From: Methylobacterium sp. J-078
Lineage (GTDB): Bacteria > Pseudomonadota > Alphaproteobacteria > Rhizobiales > Beijerinckiaceae
Direction: 5' to 3'
Assembly: GCF_022829285.1 (NCBI RefSeq)
Contig: NZ_JAKSYI010000132.1
Location: 242,640 to 306,639, forward strand
DNA length: 64,000 nucleotides
Shown: positions 29,120 to 38,152 of the stretch, in pieces
Position numbering within the stretch: the stretch's first letter is position 1
How the letters are laid out: each line of letters starts with the position of its first letter
Program-made: the position numbers and the translations under genes
The notes under the pieces: model-generated
What the model saw: the letters and a program-made list of their open reading frames with translations, nothing else
Database searches by the model: none
Told to the model about the DNA's origin: nothing

Positions 29120-29518
29120 CTAAGCGGTGAAGAGGACCCGGTACATGATCCGGCCCGGCACCAGCGTGAACAGCCCGGTGATGAGAAGGCCGCCGACGAA
29201 CAGGCCGATCATCGTCCAGCGATGCGCAGCGATCCGCCCCGCCCGGGCCAGGGCGATGCCGACGGCGAGCACGCCCAGGGTGAGGATCGACAGGCCGTGA
29301 ATCCAACTGAAGGGGCCGACCTGCCGCAGTTCGTGGATGCCGAAGGACGAGAGGGCGACGAAGGCGAGGAGGCCGACCCAGACCCGTCCGAGCCGGCGAT
29401 GCCCCGGCGTGCCCTTCGGCATCGCGAACTGGAGCGTGCCGAGGCCGATCCCGAGAATCGCCGCCAGCGCATGGGCCTGGATGACGGGGCCCGAAGCGAT
29501 CAGGGGCTCGAGCGTCAT
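29120..29518 (-). CDS. DUF2306 four-helix membrane protein
   Basis: A 132-aa inner-membrane protein with about four hydrophobic segments. It contains the family features VIQAHALAAILGIGLGTLQFAMPKGTPGHRRLGRVWVG and a second His-Arg motif AAHRWTMIGLFVGGLLITGLFTLVPGR. Conserved His residues in such proteins suggest heme or quinone contact, but no function is established. ATG 29518 follows the divergent TetR-type gene, with the palindrome at 29541-29559 between them, so it is the probable regulated target. Confidence 0.8.
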   Translation of the reverse strand: MTLEPLIASGPVIQAHALAAILGIGLGTLQFAMPKGTPGHRRLGRVWVGLLAFVALSSFGIHELRQVGPFSWIHGLSILTLGVLAVGIALARAGRIAAHRWTMIGLFVGGLLITGLFTLVPGRIMYRVLFTA

Positions 29519-29540
29519 GCCGTCTCTCCGCACATCTGCT

Positions 29541-29559
29541 ATGTTGACGCAGACAACAT
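29541..29559. promoter_or_regulatory. Candidate operator for the TetR-type regulator
   Basis: The inverted repeat ATGTTG-(7 bp)-CAACAT lies between the divergent DUF2306 and TetR genes. Outer bases extend the symmetry with ctgct at 29536-29540 and agcag at 29563-29567, offset by three bases. A palindrome in a short divergent gap next to a TetR gene is the usual layout for autoregulation. This is inferred from position and symmetry only. Confidence 0.55.
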
Positions 29560-29570
29560 GAGAGCAGAAG

Positions 29571-30140
29571 TTGGCAGTGTCAACATCCGACAAGGCGCCG
29601 TATCACCACGGTGATCTCAGGCGCTCGCTGCTGGACGCGGCCTCCGGGATCCTGCATCGGGACGGTATCGGGGCGGTGAGCCTGCGCGAGGTCGCCCGCG
29701 CGGCCGGGGTTTCGCACAACGCGCCCTATCGGCATTTTCCGAGCCGGGATGCCCTCCTGGCCGGGGTCGCGGCCGAGGGGTTCGGCCGCCTGCGCGCGCG
29801 CCTCGCGGCGGCGGGGGACGATCTCGCGGCGATGGGGGAAGCCTACCTCGCCTTCGCCGTGGCGGAACGCCCGTGCTTCCTGCTGATGTTCGGCAGCAGC
29901 CTGTGCAAGGCGGATTTTCCGGACCTCGCCAGCGCCGCCCTCGAAGCCCTGCGGGCGCTCGACCGGGTCGCTTCGGGCCGAGCCGCATCCGGGGGCGATG
30001 CGTGCGAATCCCGCACCATCGGGCCGGCGACGCTTCGCGCCTGGGCCATCGTCCACGGCTTCGCCCACCTCGTCGCCGACGGTCAGCTGAGCCTGGAGGC
30101 TGCTTCCAGGGCCCTCGCCGCCGATGGGACGGCGCCCTGA
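29571..30140 (+). CDS. TetR/AcrR-family regulator
   Basis: A 189-aa repressor. The N-terminal helix-turn-helix (about residues 12-60) reads HHGDLRRSLLDAASGIL, then SLREVARAAGVSHNAPYRHFPSRDALLAGVA. The C-terminal ligand domain resembles WHG-type TetR members (AERPCFLLMFGSSLC). The start is TTG 29571 or GTG 29577; there is no ATG near. It is divergent from DUF2306 with a palindrome in the gap. The ligand is unknown. Confidence 0.88.
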   Translation: MAVSTSDKAPYHHGDLRRSLLDAASGILHRDGIGAVSLREVARAAGVSHNAPYRHFPSRDALLAGVAAEGFGRLRARLAAAGDDLAAMGEAYLAFAVAERPCFLLMFGSSLCKADFPDLASAALEALRALDRVASGRAASGGDACESRTIGPATLRAWAIVHGFAHLVADGQLSLEAASRALAADGTAP

Positions 30141-30204
30141 TCGCGAGCGATGACTTCGCGCGCGCCGCCGGACCGTAATCGTCCCGGCGGCGCGCGGCGT
30201 GACT

Positions 30205-32634
30205 TCAGTACAGCCCGCCGGCCTGGGCGGCGCGGTCCGCGTCCGGCGGCACTGCGGCCGGGGCGCTGTTCTGGGACGGCGCGGCCACGTAGGCGTCCGG
30301 CGGCGCGGTGCCGGGCTTGAACGCCTCCAGGATCGTGCCGGGGCCGTCGCCGGAGCCGGCCCGCATGCCGGAGGAGGCCGAGACGCGGATCAGCTTGATG
30401 CCCGGGGGCACGCGGAACGGCGTCGGCGGCTTGTCCTTGAGCGCCTGCTTCAGGAAGTCGAGGGCGATCGGGGCAGCGAGGCCGCCGCCGGTGGCCCGGT
30501 CGCCGAGCGAGCGCGGCTTGTCGAAGCCGAGATAGACGCCCACGGCCAGATCCGGCGAGAAGCCCACGAACCACGCGTCCTTAGCATCGTTGGTGGTGCC
30601 GGTCTTGCCTGCGAGCGGCTTGCCGACCTGCTTCAGGATCGTGGCGGTGCCGCGCTGGACCACGCCCTCCATGATCGAGGTCATCTGGTAGGCGGTGAGC
30701 GGATCGAGGACCTGCTCGGAATCGTCCACGAGCTTGGGCTCATCCTGACCCGACCACTTGTCGGCGTCGCAGCCCAGGCACTTGCGGGTGTCGTGCTTGT
30801 AGATGGTCTCGCCGACCCGGTCCTGGATGCGGTCGATCAGGGTCGGGCGGATGCGCCGGCCGCCATTGGCGAGCATCGAATAGGCGGTGACCATGCGCAT
30901 GACGGTGGTCTCGCCCGCACCCAGCGACATCGGCAGCACGGGCAGCATGTCGTCGTAGACGCCGAAGCGGCGGGCGTACTCGGCGATGAGGGGCATGCCG
31001 ACATCCTTGGCCAGCCGCACCGTCATCAGGTTCTTCGAGTGCTCGATGCCATAGCGCAGCGTGTGCGGGCCGCCGGACTTGCCGTCGTAGTTCGAGGGCG
31101 TCCAGGCCTCCTGGCCGGGACCCGCCTCGATGGTGATCGGCGAATCCTGCACGATGGAGGACGGGGTGTAGCCGTTGTCGAGGGCCGCCGAGTAGACGAT
31201 CGGCTTGAACGAGGAGCCGGGCTGGCGCATCGCCTGGGTGGCACGGTTGAACTGGCTCTCGTCGTAGGAGAAGCCGCCGACCATCGCGTGGACGCGGCCC
31301 GTATAGGGGTCCATCGCCACGATGGCGCCGGAGATCTCCGGGCGCTGGCGCAGGCGGTACAGGCCCCGGCCCCCGTCGATGGCCTCCACGTAGACCACGT
31401 CGCCCGGGTTCAGGGCGGCGGCGGGTGAGCGCCCGGTCCAGCGGGTGCCGTCGGCGCCGATGGTGCCGGTCTCGCGGTCCTTGGAGACGTGGCCCGAGGC
31501 CTCGCGGCGGGGCTGGAGGCCGATCTGCGCGGCGCCGCCCGTGGTGCTCAGCACCACCGCGAGGCGCCAGGGGGCGACGTCGCCGAGGCCGGAGACCTCC
31601 GAGACGGCGAGACCCCAGTCGCGGCCCACGAGGTCGACCTTGGCCTGCGCGCCGCGCCAGCCATGGGACTGGTCGTAGCGAATCAGGCCGTCCACCAGGG
31701 CCTTGCGGGCCCAGGCCTGCATCTTCGGGTCGAGGGTTGCGCGCACGGACAGCCCGCCCTCGTAGAGCTTCTTCTCGCCGTAGCGCTCGGCGATCTCGCG
31801 GCGCACTTCCTCGGTGAAGTAGTTGGCATTGGCGGCGTTTGCGAAGGCGACGCGCGGGTTGACCCCGAGCGGCATCTTGCGGGCGGCCTCGGCCTCTTCC
31901 TTGGTGATGTACCCGTTCTGGGCCATCAGGCCGATGATCTCGTTGCGCCGGTCCAGGGCCTTCTGGGTCTGGCGGTAGGGGTGGTAGTTGTTCGGCCCCT
32001 TGGGCAGAGCGGCGAGGTAGGCCGCCTCGTTGATCGTCAGCTCGTGGACGGACTTGCCGAAATAATCTAGGGCGGCCGCCGCGACCCCGTGCAGGTTGCG
32101 GCCGGGCACGATGGTGCCGAGGAAGATCTCGTTGAGGTAGAGTTCGAGGATCTTGTCCTTCGAGTAGGCGGCCTCGATCCGGAAGGCGATCAGCGCCTCC
32201 TTGGCCTTGCGCTCGAAGGTCTGCTCCGGCGACAGCAGGAAGTTCTTGGCCACCTGCTGGGTGATGGTCGAGGCGCCCTGCTTCTTGCCGCTCTTGAAGT
32301 TGGTCAGCGCGGCGCGGACCAGCCCCTCGGGGTCGACGCCGCCGTGCTTGTAGAAGTTCTTGTCCTCGGCCGAGAGGAACGCCGCGACCACGATCTTCGG
32401 CATCGCCTGGATCGGCAGGTAGAGCCGGCGCTCGGTGGCGTATTCGGCCAGCAGGGAGCCGTCCGCCGCGTGGACGCGGCTCATCACCGGCGGCTCGTAA
32501 TTGGCGAGCGCGGCGTGGTCCGGCAGGTCCTGGCTGAACTTCCAGTAGAAGAACGCCGCCCCCGCCGCGCCGATCACGAAGACCATCGCGCCGATGCTGA
32601 ACAGGAAGCCGAAGAAACGAAGGATGAAGCGCAT
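30205..32634 (-). CDS. mrcA: Penicillin-binding protein 1A
   Basis: An 809-aa bifunctional peptidoglycan synthase. It has a single N-terminal membrane anchor (about residues 5-30). The glycosyltransferase 51 domain has catalytic Glu in SAEDKNFYKHGGVD near residue 90, and STITQQVAKNFLLSPEQT follows. The transpeptidase domain has the SxxK nucleophile in QPGSSFKPIVYSAAL near 474, SKN in EHSKNLMTVRLA, and KTGTT in LAGKTGTTNDAKDAWFVG. An OB-like ODP domain precedes the transpeptidase. ATG 32634 gives MRFILRFFGFLFSIG. It lies downstream of the amidase gene, both in peptidoglycan metabolism. Confidence 0.95.
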   Translation of the reverse strand: MRFILRFFGFLFSIGAMVFVIGAAGAAFFYWKFSQDLPDHAALANYEPPVMSRVHAADGSLLAEYATERRLYLPIQAMPKIVVAAFLSAEDKNFYKHGGVDPEGLVRAALTNFKSGKKQGASTITQQVAKNFLLSPEQTFERKAKEALIAFRIEAAYSKDKILELYLNEIFLGTIVPGRNLHGVAAAALDYFGKSVHELTINEAAYLAALPKGPNNYHPYRQTQKALDRRNEIIGLMAQNGYITKEEAEAARKMPLGVNPRVAFANAANANYFTEEVRREIAERYGEKKLYEGGLSVRATLDPKMQAWARKALVDGLIRYDQSHGWRGAQAKVDLVGRDWGLAVSEVSGLGDVAPWRLAVVLSTTGGAAQIGLQPRREASGHVSKDRETGTIGADGTRWTGRSPAAALNPGDVVYVEAIDGGRGLYRLRQRPEISGAIVAMDPYTGRVHAMVGGFSYDESQFNRATQAMRQPGSSFKPIVYSAALDNGYTPSSIVQDSPITIEAGPGQEAWTPSNYDGKSGGPHTLRYGIEHSKNLMTVRLAKDVGMPLIAEYARRFGVYDDMLPVLPMSLGAGETTVMRMVTAYSMLANGGRRIRPTLIDRIQDRVGETIYKHDTRKCLGCDADKWSGQDEPKLVDDSEQVLDPLTAYQMTSIMEGVVQRGTATILKQVGKPLAGKTGTTNDAKDAWFVGFSPDLAVGVYLGFDKPRSLGDRATGGGLAAPIALDFLKQALKDKPPTPFRVPPGIKLIRVSASSGMRAGSGDGPGTILEAFKPGTAPPDAYVAAPSQNSAPAAVPPDADRAAQAGGLY

Positions 32635-32869
32635 CCGGGTCCCGTCCGTCGATGATCCGCCGCCGCCCGCCGGCCGCGAGAGCACCCGCCACCGTGGCGT
32701 GTGCTCCCTGGACCGCGTCCCGGCCCTAAATGCAAGGGTCTCGCCGCGATTGTGCGGGCGAGGCGCGTGCGATGGGCGGCGTAGGCTCAAGGTGCCCGCG
32801 ACGGTTCTCGTCGAGGCTCATCGACGTCGATCCGACCGGGGCGTTGCGAGCCCCGGTTTCACAACCATT

Positions 32870-34150
32870 CTATGGTGAAACTGGGGCGATTGCCGCCGAG
32901 CGCCGGGGCGGAACCGGGCGGGTCAGGGAGGTGCGGTTGCCGAAGAAGGCGTCGATGGCCTTGGCCATGCCGCCGGTGACCTCGGCCCGCCAGCCCTCGG
33001 ACTGGAGCAGGTCGAGGTCGCGCTTGCTCGACAGGTAGCCGAGTTCGACCAGCACGGAGGGCACGTCGGGCGAGCGCAGCACCATGAAGCCGGCCTCGCG
33101 GTGCGGCTTGGCGCTCATCTCCATCACGGGGCCGAGATGGGCCATCAGGCCCTTGGCGAAGCCCGAGGAGAAGGTGCGGGTCTCCCGCAGGGTGAGGTCC
33201 TGCAGAATGTCGGCGACGTGGCCCGGCCCCTCGTTCGATTCGGTGCCGGCGGCGGCGTCGGCCCGGTTCTCGCGCTCGGCGAGCTTGGCCGATTCGGCGT
33301 CGGTGGCCTTCTCGGAGCCGGTGTAGATGGTGGCGCCGCGCACCTGCGGCGCCGACGAGATGGAGTCGGCGTGGATCGAGACGAACAGATCGGCCTTCGC
33401 CTCTCGGGCGAGGCGGACGCGCTCGGAGAGCGGCACGAACACGTCCCGGTCGCGGGTCATGCGCACCCGGTAGCGGCCGCCCGATTCGAGCCGCGTCACC
33501 AGGGACTGGGCGAAGCCGAAGACGATGTCCTTCTCGAACACGCCCGTGGCCGCGATGGCGCCCGGGTCGGTGCCGCCGTGGCCGGCATCCACCATGATGA
33601 GGGGGCGGGCATCCGTCGGCTCCGGTGCGGCGGCCTTGCGCTGGGCGGGTGCGGGATCGCTCGCCACGGCGGCGCGGCGGAAGGCGTCGCGGTCGGCGCG
33701 CTGGAACTCGACGCTGAGGAGCACGGCGCCGTCGCGGGGGCGGGTCACGGTCTCGATCTTACCCACGCTGGCGGGCTGGGCGAGGTCGACGACGATGCGC
33801 GAGCGGCCGGGGGCGAACAGCCCGTAGCGGAAGGAGGAGACGAGCCCGTCGCGCTTGCGGCCGGTCTCGGGGCCGAGCTGGAAGTTCACCTCGGCGAGGT
33901 CGATCACGGCCCGGTCCGGCCGCTCCATCACGAAGGCCTTGGCCTCGATGGCCTTCGAGAGCGTCAGGGTCAGCTTCGTGGTTCCGCCGCCGGTCGCGAG
34001 GTCGGCCGCGATGGCGACCGCCGCCTGGGAGGCGGTGCCGCGCGCCTTGTCGGTGTCCTGGGCCATCGCGCCGGGACCCGCGGCCGGGACCGCCCCGGTG
34101 CAGACCAGGGCGAGGAGGACGGAGCGGAGGAGGCGGGCGCGTCTCGGCAT
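32870..34150 (-). CDS. amiC: N-acetylmuramoyl-L-alanine amidase (AmiC type)
   Basis: A 426-aa periplasmic amidase that splits septal peptidoglycan. The signal peptide MPRRARLLRSVLLALVCTGA is followed by an AMIN domain (about residues 45-150, FVMERPDRAVIDLAEVNF). The zinc-dependent Amidase_3 domain (about 185-400) has VDAGHGGTDPGA, the metal-ligand Glu in VFEKDI, FVSIHADS and VELGYLSSKRD. Downstream PBP1A is in the same orientation with 235 bp between, so a shared transcript is possible. ATG 34165 is an alternative start five codons upstream. Confidence 0.93.
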   Translation of the reverse strand: MPRRARLLRSVLLALVCTGAVPAAGPGAMAQDTDKARGTASQAAVAIAADLATGGGTTKLTLTLSKAIEAKAFVMERPDRAVIDLAEVNFQLGPETGRKRDGLVSSFRYGLFAPGRSRIVVDLAQPASVGKIETVTRPRDGAVLLSVEFQRADRDAFRRAAVASDPAPAQRKAAAPEPTDARPLIMVDAGHGGTDPGAIAATGVFEKDIVFGFAQSLVTRLESGGRYRVRMTRDRDVFVPLSERVRLAREAKADLFVSIHADSISSAPQVRGATIYTGSEKATDAESAKLAERENRADAAAGTESNEGPGHVADILQDLTLRETRTFSSGFAKGLMAHLGPVMEMSAKPHREAGFMVLRSPDVPSVLVELGYLSSKRDLDLLQSEGWRAEVTGGMAKAIDAFFGNRTSLTRPVPPRRSAAIAPVSP

Positions 34151-34918
34151 CGTTCCGGCAATCATCCCCGTGAGGACGGGCGCGCCATCGGGGCGTGCTC
34201 GCGAGCGGGCTGTGGCGTGAGCCTGCCTCTAAGGGATACCGACGGGTTGGTTAACCGTTCCTCAAAGGGCCGGTTCCACTTCCCGGACCCTTGTGTCCCG
34301 GAGGCGACAACCCAGGCTTGGCACGCCGGAGGATCATCGAAGCGGCGTCGCGACGCCCGTGACAGATTAAGGACCTTGCCAAAACGTCGCGACGCTCTGT
34401 AATGATACGGTCCCCTTCCCGGTGCCGTGCGGTTTGCTCCGCGGCCCGCGGACGCGGCCCGGCATCGCGCCGGATCGCATTCGCAGTCGGTTCCCCGCGT
34501 CAGACATGGCGGCATACCAAGGCCGGGTGGGAGTCGGTTCATTCGGTGGCCTTTTTTGGCCGCCGCACCGTTCTTCAAATGCCGGCCTGTCCTCGGACGG
34601 GCCCATACAGTCTTCGCGAGGTCAGGGAGAGAATGAGCGGACACACAGCATCGGTTGCCGTTGCTCGTGTTCAACGCCTGCGCGTTTCGCGTGGCGCCGC
34701 CTTCTCGTCGACCCTGGCCAGGATCAACCCCACGCGCGCCGAGATCCGGCGCCCAACGGCGGTTGGCGGCAATCCCTTCCCCACAGCTTCCGCGACCCCC
34801 TTCCCCGGGTCGTTACGTGCGCTGACCCCACCATCCGACGCGTCGGGATCGGGGGGCGCACCATCGGGACCGCGCGGTTCGAGGAGAACGACGTCGGCCG
34901 CCATGTCGAAAGTTCGTC
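34151..34918. other. Long divergent gap with RNase E leader
   Basis: A 768-bp region between the amidase start and the rne start. Frames of about 200 codons cross it, but they are Arg/Pro/Ser-rich, lack domains and overlap the rne start in another frame. By comparison with the known long autoregulatory rne 5' UTR of enterobacteria, much of it may be an untranslated leader. A small hairpin with a T6 loop (ggtggcc tttttt ggccgcc, about 34544-34563) is visible. I see no other defined element. Confidence 0.45.
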
Positions 34919-37900
34919 ATGGCCAACAACAACAAGATGCTCATCGACGCGATGCACCCGGAGGAGACCCGGGTCGTCACGGTCCACGGGTCCCGGGTCG
35001 AGGAATTCGACTTCGAGGCCGCCAACCGGCGTCAGCTTCGCGGTAACATCTACCTCGCCAAGGTGACCCGCGTGGAGCCCTCGCTCCAGGCGGCCTTCAT
35101 CGAGTACGGCGGCAACCGCCACGGCTTCCTCGCCTTCAGCGAGATCCATCCCGACTACTACCAGATCCCGCTCGCCGACCGGCAGGCGCTGCTGGAGGAC
35201 GAGGCCCGCGAGGCGGAGGAGCACCGCGAGCGCGAGGAGCGCAAGCCCCGCCGCCGCTCGCGCGGCCGTCGCGACGGCAACGCCGCGAAGGTGGCAAAAA
35301 CCTCCGAGAGCGTGACTTCCGAGGCGTTCGAGGACCGTCCCGAGGGCGATCCGGCGATCGGCGCGGCGGACGCGCTCTTGGAAGGCGGCCTCGCCACGAC
35401 CCACGAGACCGTGGCGCATGAGTCCGCCGCGCACGAGACAAACGCGCCGGAGAGCGATGCCTCCGCCGACCTGCCGCAGGCCGAACGCGCCGACGCCGCG
35501 CCCGCGGATGCGTCGCCCGAGGCCGAGGCGAAGCCGACCGAGGACGGCGTGCTCGAGGGCGCTACGGCCGAGAAGCCGGTGGCCCCGGCCGCCGAACTCG
35601 CCCTCGAGGCCGCGCCGATGGGCGACGCCGTCGCCGAGGAGACCCCTAACGCCGAGGAGGCCGAGGCTCCCGCCACGTCCGAGGACGAGTCCGACGCGGA
35701 TGACGATTCGGATGAGGACGACGACGATTCGGACGACGAGTCCGAGGAAGATGACGACGACGATTCGGACGACGAGGATGAGGACGACGAGGAGGGCGAG
35801 GGCGAGGACGGCGAGCGCCGGCAGAAGATCGCCCAGGTCGGCGGCGACGCCATGGCGGAGATCCCCGAGCGTCCGCGCGCCTACCGTCGGCACTACAAGA
35901 TCCAGGAGGTGATCAAGCGCCGCCAGATCATCCTGGTGCAGGTCGTCAAGGAGGAGCGCGGCACCAAGGGCGCGGCGCTGACCACCTACCTGTCGCTTGC
36001 CGGCCGCTACTCGGTGCTGATGCCCAACACGGGACGCGGCGGCGGCATCTCCCGCAAGATCACGAGCGCGGCCGACCGCAAGCGCCTCAAGGAGGTCGCG
36101 CAGGACCTGGAGGTGCCGGACGGCATGGGCGTGATCCTGCGCACGGCCGGCGCCTCGCGCACCAAGCCCGAGATCAAGCGCGACTTCGAGTACCTGATGC
36201 GCCTGTGGGAGAGCGTGCGCGAGCTGACGCTGTCCTCGTCCGCCCCGGCGTTGGTCTACGAGGAAGGCTCGCTGATCAAGCGCGCCATCCGCGACCTCTA
36301 CAACAAGGACATCGACGACATCCTGGTGGCGGGCGACGAGGCCTACCGCGAGGCGCGCGACTTCATGCGCATGCTGATGCCGGGCCAGTCCAAGGTCGTG
36401 CAGCCCTATCGCGAGTCGACGCCCATCTTCGCCCGCTACGGGGTGGAGCAGCAGCTCGATGCGATGTTCTCCACGCACGTCACGCTGAGGTCGGGCGGCT
36501 ACCTCGTCATCAACCCGACGGAAGCCCTGGTCTCCATCGACGTGAACTCGGGCCGCTCGACCCGCGAGCACGACATCGAGGACACGGCGCTGCGCACCAA
36601 CCTGGAGGCGGCCGAGGAGGTCGCCCGCCAGCTGCGCCTGCGCGATCTCGCCGGCCTCGTCGTGATCGACTTCATCGACATGGACGAGAAGCGCAACAAC
36701 CGCGCCGTCGAGAAGAAGCTCAACGAGTGCCTGAAGAACGATCGCGCCCGCATCCAGGTCGGCCGGATCTCGCCCTTCGGCCTCCTGGAGATGAGCCGCC
36801 AGCGCATCCGCACCGGCATGCTGGAGAGCTCCTCCCTCCCCTGCACGCATTGCGGCGGCTCGGGCTATGTCCGCGCCACCGCGTCGGTGGCCCTGCAGAT
36901 CCTGCGGGCCATCGAGGAATCGCTCCTCAAGAGCACCAGCCACAACCTCATCCTGCGCACGAAGACCGAGGTCGCCCTCTACATCCTCAACCAGAAGCGC
37001 GCCCACCTGCGCGAACTGGAGGTGCGCTTCGGCGTCTCCGTGACGATCGCGGCCGACGAGCGCCTGGCCGCCACCTCCGCCTTCCAGCTCGATCGCGGCG
37101 AGCCCGCGAGCCGGCTCGAGGGACCGGTGACCGGCGTGCGCGCCGTGGCGATCAACTCCGCCTTGGAGCCGGAGGAGGATTTCGATCCCGAGATCGAGGC
37201 CGAGACCGAGATGGGCGAGGCGGAAGCCGACGAGGCCGAGGCCGAGGGCGCGTCCGAGGAAGCGCGCGAGAAATCCGCCGAGGGCGGCGAGGGCCGGGGC
37301 GGTCGTCGCCGGCGCCGTCGCCGGCGCGGCGGCCGTCCCGAGGGCGGCGAATCCTCCGGGGCCGAGGGTGCCACGTCCGAGGGCGAGGATGACGGCGAGG
37401 GCGAGGAGACCGATGAGGTCGCCGCCCAGGCCGAGGGCGACGAGGTCGTCGCGGCCGGCGAGACCCCGGCGGCGGGCGATGACGACGGCAGCGGACGCCG
37501 CCGCCGCCGGGGCCGTCGCGGCGGCCGTGGCCGTGACCGCGAGGGCCGCTCGCGCGACGGCGAGGGCAGCGAGGGCTTCCGGGACCAGACCTCTCAGGAC
37601 CGGATTGGCCAGGACCACATCGCCCGTGACGAGACCTCTCAGGACGAGTCCTTCGGGCAGCCGGTCTCCGAGGACCGGGCTCCCCAGGACAAGCCCGTCG
37701 GCTCGATCGACGGCGATCAGGGCGCGAGCGATGCGCCGTCCGCCTTCCTCGGCGGCGAGGAGCCGGTGAGCGCGGAGGCGGTCGCCGCCGCCTCGACCGC
37801 AGAGACCCCGCCCGCGCAGGCTCCGGCCTTCTCGGAAGGGCACGTGATCCAGGCGGAGGATCTGCCGGTCGCGCCCAAGCCGGAGACCGAGGCTCAGCCG

Positions 37901-38038
37901 GCCGAGGCGCCCGCCCCGGCTCCGGTCCGGACGCCCGCCCCCGAGCCCGTGGCCGTGGTACTGACCCCCGCCGATCCCGATCGCCCGAAGCGCGCCGGGT
38001 GGTGGTCGCGCACCAAGGCGGCCCTGACGGGCGAGTAA
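34919..38038 (+). CDS. rne: Ribonuclease E with large acidic insert
   Basis: A 1039-aa endoribonuclease and likely degradosome scaffold. The N-terminal S1 domain (about residues 35-90, NIYLAKVTRVEPSLQAAFIEYGGNRHGFLAFSEIHPDYY) is interrupted by an insert of about 200 residues. That insert is rich in Ala/Glu and then almost purely Asp/Glu/Ser (about 255-300). The fold resumes at YKIQEVIKRRQIILVQVVKEERGTKGAALTT. The DNase-I-like catalytic Asp residues are in VSIDVNSGR near 541 and DFIDMD near 586, and the Zn-link is CTHCGG near 641. The C-terminal 300 residues alternate acidic and Arg-rich patches (RGGRRRRRRRRGG), typical RNA- and partner-binding regions. Confidence 0.96.
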   Translation: MANNNKMLIDAMHPEETRVVTVHGSRVEEFDFEAANRRQLRGNIYLAKVTRVEPSLQAAFIEYGGNRHGFLAFSEIHPDYYQIPLADRQALLEDEAREAEEHREREERKPRRRSRGRRDGNAAKVAKTSESVTSEAFEDRPEGDPAIGAADALLEGGLATTHETVAHESAAHETNAPESDASADLPQAERADAAPADASPEAEAKPTEDGVLEGATAEKPVAPAAELALEAAPMGDAVAEETPNAEEAEAPATSEDESDADDDSDEDDDDSDDESEEDDDDDSDDEDEDDEEGEGEDGERRQKIAQVGGDAMAEIPERPRAYRRHYKIQEVIKRRQIILVQVVKEERGTKGAALTTYLSLAGRYSVLMPNTGRGGGISRKITSAADRKRLKEVAQDLEVPDGMGVILRTAGASRTKPEIKRDFEYLMRLWESVRELTLSSSAPALVYEEGSLIKRAIRDLYNKDIDDILVAGDEAYREARDFMRMLMPGQSKVVQPYRESTPIFARYGVEQQLDAMFSTHVTLRSGGYLVINPTEALVSIDVNSGRSTREHDIEDTALRTNLEAAEEVARQLRLRDLAGLVVIDFIDMDEKRNNRAVEKKLNECLKNDRARIQVGRISPFGLLEMSRQRIRTGMLESSSLPCTHCGGSGYVRATASVALQILRAIEESLLKSTSHNLILRTKTEVALYILNQKRAHLRELEVRFGVSVTIAADERLAATSAFQLDRGEPASRLEGPVTGVRAVAINSALEPEEDFDPEIEAETEMGEAEADEAEAEGASEEAREKSAEGGEGRGGRRRRRRRRGGRPEGGESSGAEGATSEGEDDGEGEETDEVAAQAEGDEVVAAGETPAAGDDDGSGRRRRRGRRGGRGRDREGRSRDGEGSEGFRDQTSQDRIGQDHIARDETSQDESFGQPVSEDRAPQDKPVGSIDGDQGASDAPSAFLGGEEPVSAEAVAAASTAETPPAQAPAFSEGHVIQAEDLPVAPKPETEAQPAEAPAPAPVRTPAPEPVAVVLTPADPDRPKRAGWWSRTKAALTGE

Positions 38039-38116
38039 GCGCCGGCGGAGTCGCGTAAGCGGACGCCCGACCGATCCCGGCCCAAGCCGGAATCAGTCAG
38101 GGATGGTGTCAAGGGG

Positions 38117-38146
38117 AACGGGGTGGGCACGGCGCCCGCCCCGTTT
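38117..38146 (+). terminator. Stem-loop terminator after rne
   Basis: Twelve-base arms (38117-38128 and 38134-38145) with one G-T wobble and a five-base loop. It is followed on the plus strand by tttcgcgttt. It lies 78 bp past the rne stop and just before the stop of the convergent aminotransferase, so it probably ends rne transcription. Confidence 0.65.
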
Positions 38147-38152
38147 CGCGTT

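Noticed and set aside
30199..31428. 409-codon frame opposite PBP1A
   Set aside because: Reverse-frame composition and no motif; PBP1A has all catalytic motifs.
34402..35046. Frames of about 214 codons overlapping the rne start
   Set aside because: No domain, Arg/Ser/Pro-rich, and they run into rne in another frame.
34724..37843. Open frame of 1039 codons opposite rne
   Set aside because: Leu/Val/Arg-rich reverse translation of a GC-rich gene, with no recognisable motif.
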